The notes under the pieces were generated by a model. It did no database searches. It had not been told where the DNA came from and saw only the letters and a program-made list of their open reading frames with translations. A stretch of 7,703 nt of DNA from Anaerolineaceae bacterium. Lineage in GTDB: Bacteria; Planctomycetota; Phycisphaerae; FEN-1346; JAACEH01. The stretch lies in assembly GCA_011682595.1 (NCBI GenBank), contig JAACEH010000067.1:1-7703 (forward strand). The letters run 5' to 3'. Each line of letters starts with the position of its first letter. Position 1 is the stretch's first letter. Made by a program: the position numbers and the translations under genes. Of this stretch, positions 6,159-7,703 are shown piece by piece.

Positions 6159-6731
6159 CTAGAGCACTTCACGGTCGAATGTACACTTTCGCATGGCCTC
6201 GCGGCCGCGGTGTGGATTCAGTAGCGTGAACCCGATGAAGCGGTCGGGATATCGCTTGACGGCGTCGGCGACAATGTCATTGCCCACACACTCGTCGCTG
6301 GTCACGCCGGCAAAGCTGAAGACGCAACTCTGCTCGACGCCGAGCCGCTCCATCTCGCCGACGACACTGTCGAGGTCGCCGTCGGGAATGTGATAGTGGG
6401 CGGCCAGCCCGCCGAGATGGCCGTGGCAATCGTGGAACGTCATGTCCTGCGGTCGCCGGCCGGTGCGGCCGAAGGTGACGTACTCGACGCCGTGATGCAG
6501 CCAGTAGCCGCTCAGTTCGATTCGCAGATTCCGGCAGGCCTCCAGGGCCCGGTAGACGGCGCGCTGGGATTGCCGGATGCGAGACTCCGTGACCACCACC
6601 GGCAGGACCGGCCAGGCCGGATGCAGCCGCGGTCGGTCGGCGGCGGTGTGCAGCCCGCCTTCCTGCAGTCGGACGTGGCGGCCCACCGTTGTGCGGGCAT
6701 CGAAGAAATTCCAGTTCACGCTCTGTATCAT
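6159..6731 (-). CDS. In-frame fusion of two amidohydrolase-family fragments, probably non-functional
   Basis: The 190-residue ORF starts at the ATG at 6731, preceded by GAGGA; the GTG at 6749 is less likely. Residues 1-32 (VNWNFFDARTTVGRHVRLQEGG and following) look like the N-terminus of a metal-dependent amidohydrolase (amidohydro_2 type). Then the text jumps to RPRLHPAWPVLP, a mid-protein segment, then to VVVTESRI...LEACRNLRIELSGYWLHHGVEYV, a near-C-terminal segment. Residues 97-180 restart as a second amidohydrolase N-terminus with a metal-binding His-x-His (HDCHGH, H103 and H105), then GDLDSVVGEMERLGVEQ and YPDRFIGFTLLNPHRG. The last ten residues (RKCTFDREVL) do not match the family. Normal members have 250-330 residues, so two genes appear compressed into one by several in-frame losses. 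It precedes the isomerase-like gene by 36 bases. Confidence 0.7.
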   Translation of the reverse strand: MIQSVNWNFFDARTTVGRHVRLQEGGLHTAADRPRLHPAWPVLPVVVTESRIRQSQRAVYRALEACRNLRIELSGYWLHHGVEYVTFGRTGRRPQDMTFHDCHGHLGGLAAHYHIPDGDLDSVVGEMERLGVEQSCVFSFAGVTSDECVGNDIVADAVKRYPDRFIGFTLLNPHRGREAMRKCTFDREVL

Positions 6732-6776
6732 CGTGTCCTCGCGATTCACGGCCCAGTGCCGACCGTCACCGGTATC

Positions 6777-7115
6777 TTACAGCCACTTCGCCGCCTTCGG
6801 ATCTTCCGTGCAGCAGGCCGACAGAACCTTGTTGATTCTCTGGACAATGTTACTGCAATCTTCCGCCGAATACCACTGGTCCAACGAAATCTTGATTTCG
6901 CGACTGTACAGGTCGTCGGCCACCGGGCAGTCGCCGCGGCTGTAGCCGGCCTCGCCGCCGGCATCGACGTAACGCGGATCGGTCAGCGGCGAGCAACCGG
7001 CCGCCATGGGAGCTTTCAGAATGACCAGGAACATGTCGCTGTACTGGTGCCAGTCGGGCGAAGCCTTGTCGCCACGCATGCTGCAGGCGATTCCCTCGGC
7101 CTGAAACTCGATGCC
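6777..7115 (-). pseudogene. C-terminal 112 residues of a DegT/DnrJ/EryC1/StrS-family aminotransferase
   Basis: The segment GIEFQAEGIACSMRGDKASP through ISLDQWYSAEDCSNIVQRIN and the end KWL matches the C-terminal domain of PLP-dependent sugar or cyclitol aminotransferases; the CPVADDLYSREIKISLDQW stretch is characteristic. The family is normally 370-430 residues, so the PLP-binding lysine and the whole large domain are missing. The frame stays open upstream as far as 7685, but that part is unrelated and runs into a tRNA gene, so it is not an N-terminus. The stop at 6777 is 45 bases before the amidohydrolase start, a spacing expected in an operon. The likely role of the parent enzyme is aminosugar or aminocyclitol metabolism (family knowledge). 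Confidence 0.75.
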
Positions 7116-7274
7116 GTGGCCCGCCAGACAGGTTTCTTTGACGCGTTCCACTTCTCCAAGGCGTTCAAGAAGCGCTGCGGCATCTCGTCCAGCCAGTTCC
7201 GCCAGAGCTGTGGCGCGCCGACGCCGAGACGCGCTGAGCGGCACTCGGGTGCTTCCGCCCTCCCTTGTTGGTGA
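7086..7274 (+). pseudogene. C-terminal HTH fragment of an AraC/XylS-family transcription regulator
   Basis: In this plus frame, LKLDAVARQTGFFDAFHFSK followed by AFKKRCGISSSQFRQS is the second helix-turn-helix and signature of AraC-family regulators, ending about 20 residues later at a TGA (7272-7274). The first HTH and the whole sensing domain are absent, and the open frame upstream of 7086 is antisense to the aminotransferase tail and has no AraC features. Its left end overlaps the right end of that tail at 7086-7115, so two gene tails of opposite strand meet there. A complete AraC regulator would be a sensible controller of a sugar cluster, but this piece has no DNA-sensing capacity by itself. 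Confidence 0.75.
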
Positions 7275-7609
7275 CTCACGCAGCGGCCCTGCCCATCGTC
7301 CGACATTGACTTCGGCCGCGGCCACATCTGCAAGAAGATGTGGCAGAAGAAGGTGCCTGGGGGCAAGACCGTGACGAGAAAGTGAAGGACGAAGAACCGC
7401 AGGAGCCGGGCGGTCCCGATGAACAACACCACCAGGGCGATCCTGACCGTGACGCCACGGCGCGGCAAGCGCCGGCGACAAGAAGGACCCGACCGAGTCC
7501 AACGGGGACACGGCTGGCAGGACACACTCAGCGCGGTGAGGACGGCGGCCATGAACAACAGAACGCAAAGTACGTGGGCTCGGCGACTTACGTCGAGCCC
7601 GGCGTTGGT
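7275..7609. other. 335 bases without a recognisable gene, with inverted repeats
   Basis: A minus frame through this stretch gives hydrophobic segments (VLLFMAAVLTALSV; VTVRIALVVLFIGTARLL; FFVLHFLVTVL) that could be membrane helices, but it has no ribosome binding site and no recognised family. A short plus frame (about 7309-7374, DIDFGRGHICKKMWQKKVPG) has coding-like third positions but no start. Structural marks are GCCACATC (7321-7328) paired with GATGTGGC (7337-7344), and GGGCTCG (7576-7582) paired with CGAGCCC (7594-7600). The second lies 10 bases past the 3' end of the tRNA gene and could act as its terminator or processing stem, although it has no T-run. Confidence 0.35.
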
Positions 7610-7699
7610 TGGCGGAGGGGAGAGGATTCGAACCCCCGGTACGGTTACCCGTACAGCGGTTTTCAAGACCGCCGCCTTCGACCACTCGGCCACCCCTCC
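7610..7699 (-). tRNA. tRNA-Ser (anticodon UGA) with encoded CCA
   Basis: The minus strand gives a 7-bp acceptor stem, GGAGGGG (7699-7693) with CCCCTCC (7620-7614), and discriminator G at 7613 followed by CCA (7612-7610). The anticodon arm is GCGGT-CTTGAAA-ACCGC, which places UGA as anticodon. A long variable arm, TACGG-GTAA-CCGTA, is the class II feature expected of serine tRNAs, and the T-loop TTCGAAT is standard. It decodes UCN-type serine codons, mainly UCA. It is complete and lies on the same strand as the catabolic cluster. Confidence 0.97.
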
Positions 7700-7703
7700 G
7701 CCT

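Noticed and set aside
4986..6224. 412-residue plus-strand open frame
   Set aside because: It is antisense to the well-supported xylose-isomerase-like gene and the start of the Hyi-like gene; its composition is that of a GC-rich shadow frame, with no recognisable motifs.
6390..7085. Plus-strand open frame leading into the AraC fragment
   Set aside because: Up to 7085 it is antisense to the amidohydrolase and aminotransferase pieces and shows no AraC sensing domain or first HTH. Only the end (7086-7274) is kept.
7116..7685. Upstream extension of the aminotransferase frame on the minus strand
   Set aside because: It is Arg/Pro-rich shadow text, antisense to the AraC fragment and runs through the tRNA-Ser gene, so it cannot be the true N-terminus.
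7016..7693. 225-residue minus-strand ORF with hydrophobic segments
   Set aside because: It starts inside the tRNA gene, ends in shadow text of the aminotransferase and AraC pieces, and has no ribosome binding site. Only the hydrophobic middle is mentioned, as an unexplained stretch.
1..7703. CRISPR array, insertion sequence or transposase, phage genes, toxin-antitoxin pair
   Set aside because: No regularly spaced repeats, transposase text, terminal repeats with target duplications, or phage or toxin-like proteins were seen on either strand.

Overview
The window is GC-rich, with a strong G/C preference at third codon positions. Its gene families (a very large TPR/beta-sandwich secreted-type protein, a uronate-dehydrogenase-like SDR, xylose-isomerase-like TIM barrels, paired amidohydrolases, a DegT-type aminotransferase) suggest an environmental bacterium of the Planctomycetota, perhaps Phycisphaerae-like. 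That assignment is an inference from gene style and was not tested by any search.

Layout. The plus strand carries the 3' part of a giant uncharacterised protein (1-2094), a 353-base gap with stacked inverted repeats (2095-2447), and an apparently intact NAD-dependent epimerase/dehydrogenase (2448-3200). From about 3113 to 7115 nearly everything is on the minus strand and reads, 5' to 3', as a sugar, polyol or aminosugar catabolism cluster: the tail of a DegT/DnrJ/EryC1/StrS aminotransferase, an ORF built from two amidohydrolase pieces, an apparently complete xylose-isomerase-like protein, a half-size hydroxypyruvate-isomerase-like protein, about 270 bases of unrecognised DNA, a damaged mannitol-dehydrogenase-like gene, and an unidentified coding fragment. 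A complete tRNA-Ser(UGA) gene with encoded CCA lies at the right edge (7610-7699, minus). Between it and the aminotransferase tail sit a plus-strand AraC-family HTH fragment and unexplained DNA.

The most striking feature is how the minus-strand cluster is broken. The xylose-isomerase-like gene is the only one of full length. Its neighbours look as if internal blocks were cut out at short shared sequences: the Hyi-like protein jumps in frame from mid-barrel to the C-terminal strand, the first amidohydrolase appears to miss two or three internal blocks and is fused in frame to the start of a second one, the mannitol-dehydrogenase-like gene has lost part of its Rossmann fold with a frameshift and has no normal C-terminus, and the aminotransferase tail meets an AraC tail head-on from the opposite strand. 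Either this locus is decaying through repeated small deletions, or the contig is a mosaic or collapsed assembly. The two cannot be told apart from sequence alone, and read mapping would decide. I found no convincing new biological system. The points most worth following up are the deletion pattern, an apparent Asp-to-His change at a metal site of the isomerase-like protein, and the nested inverted repeats upstream of the epimerase.
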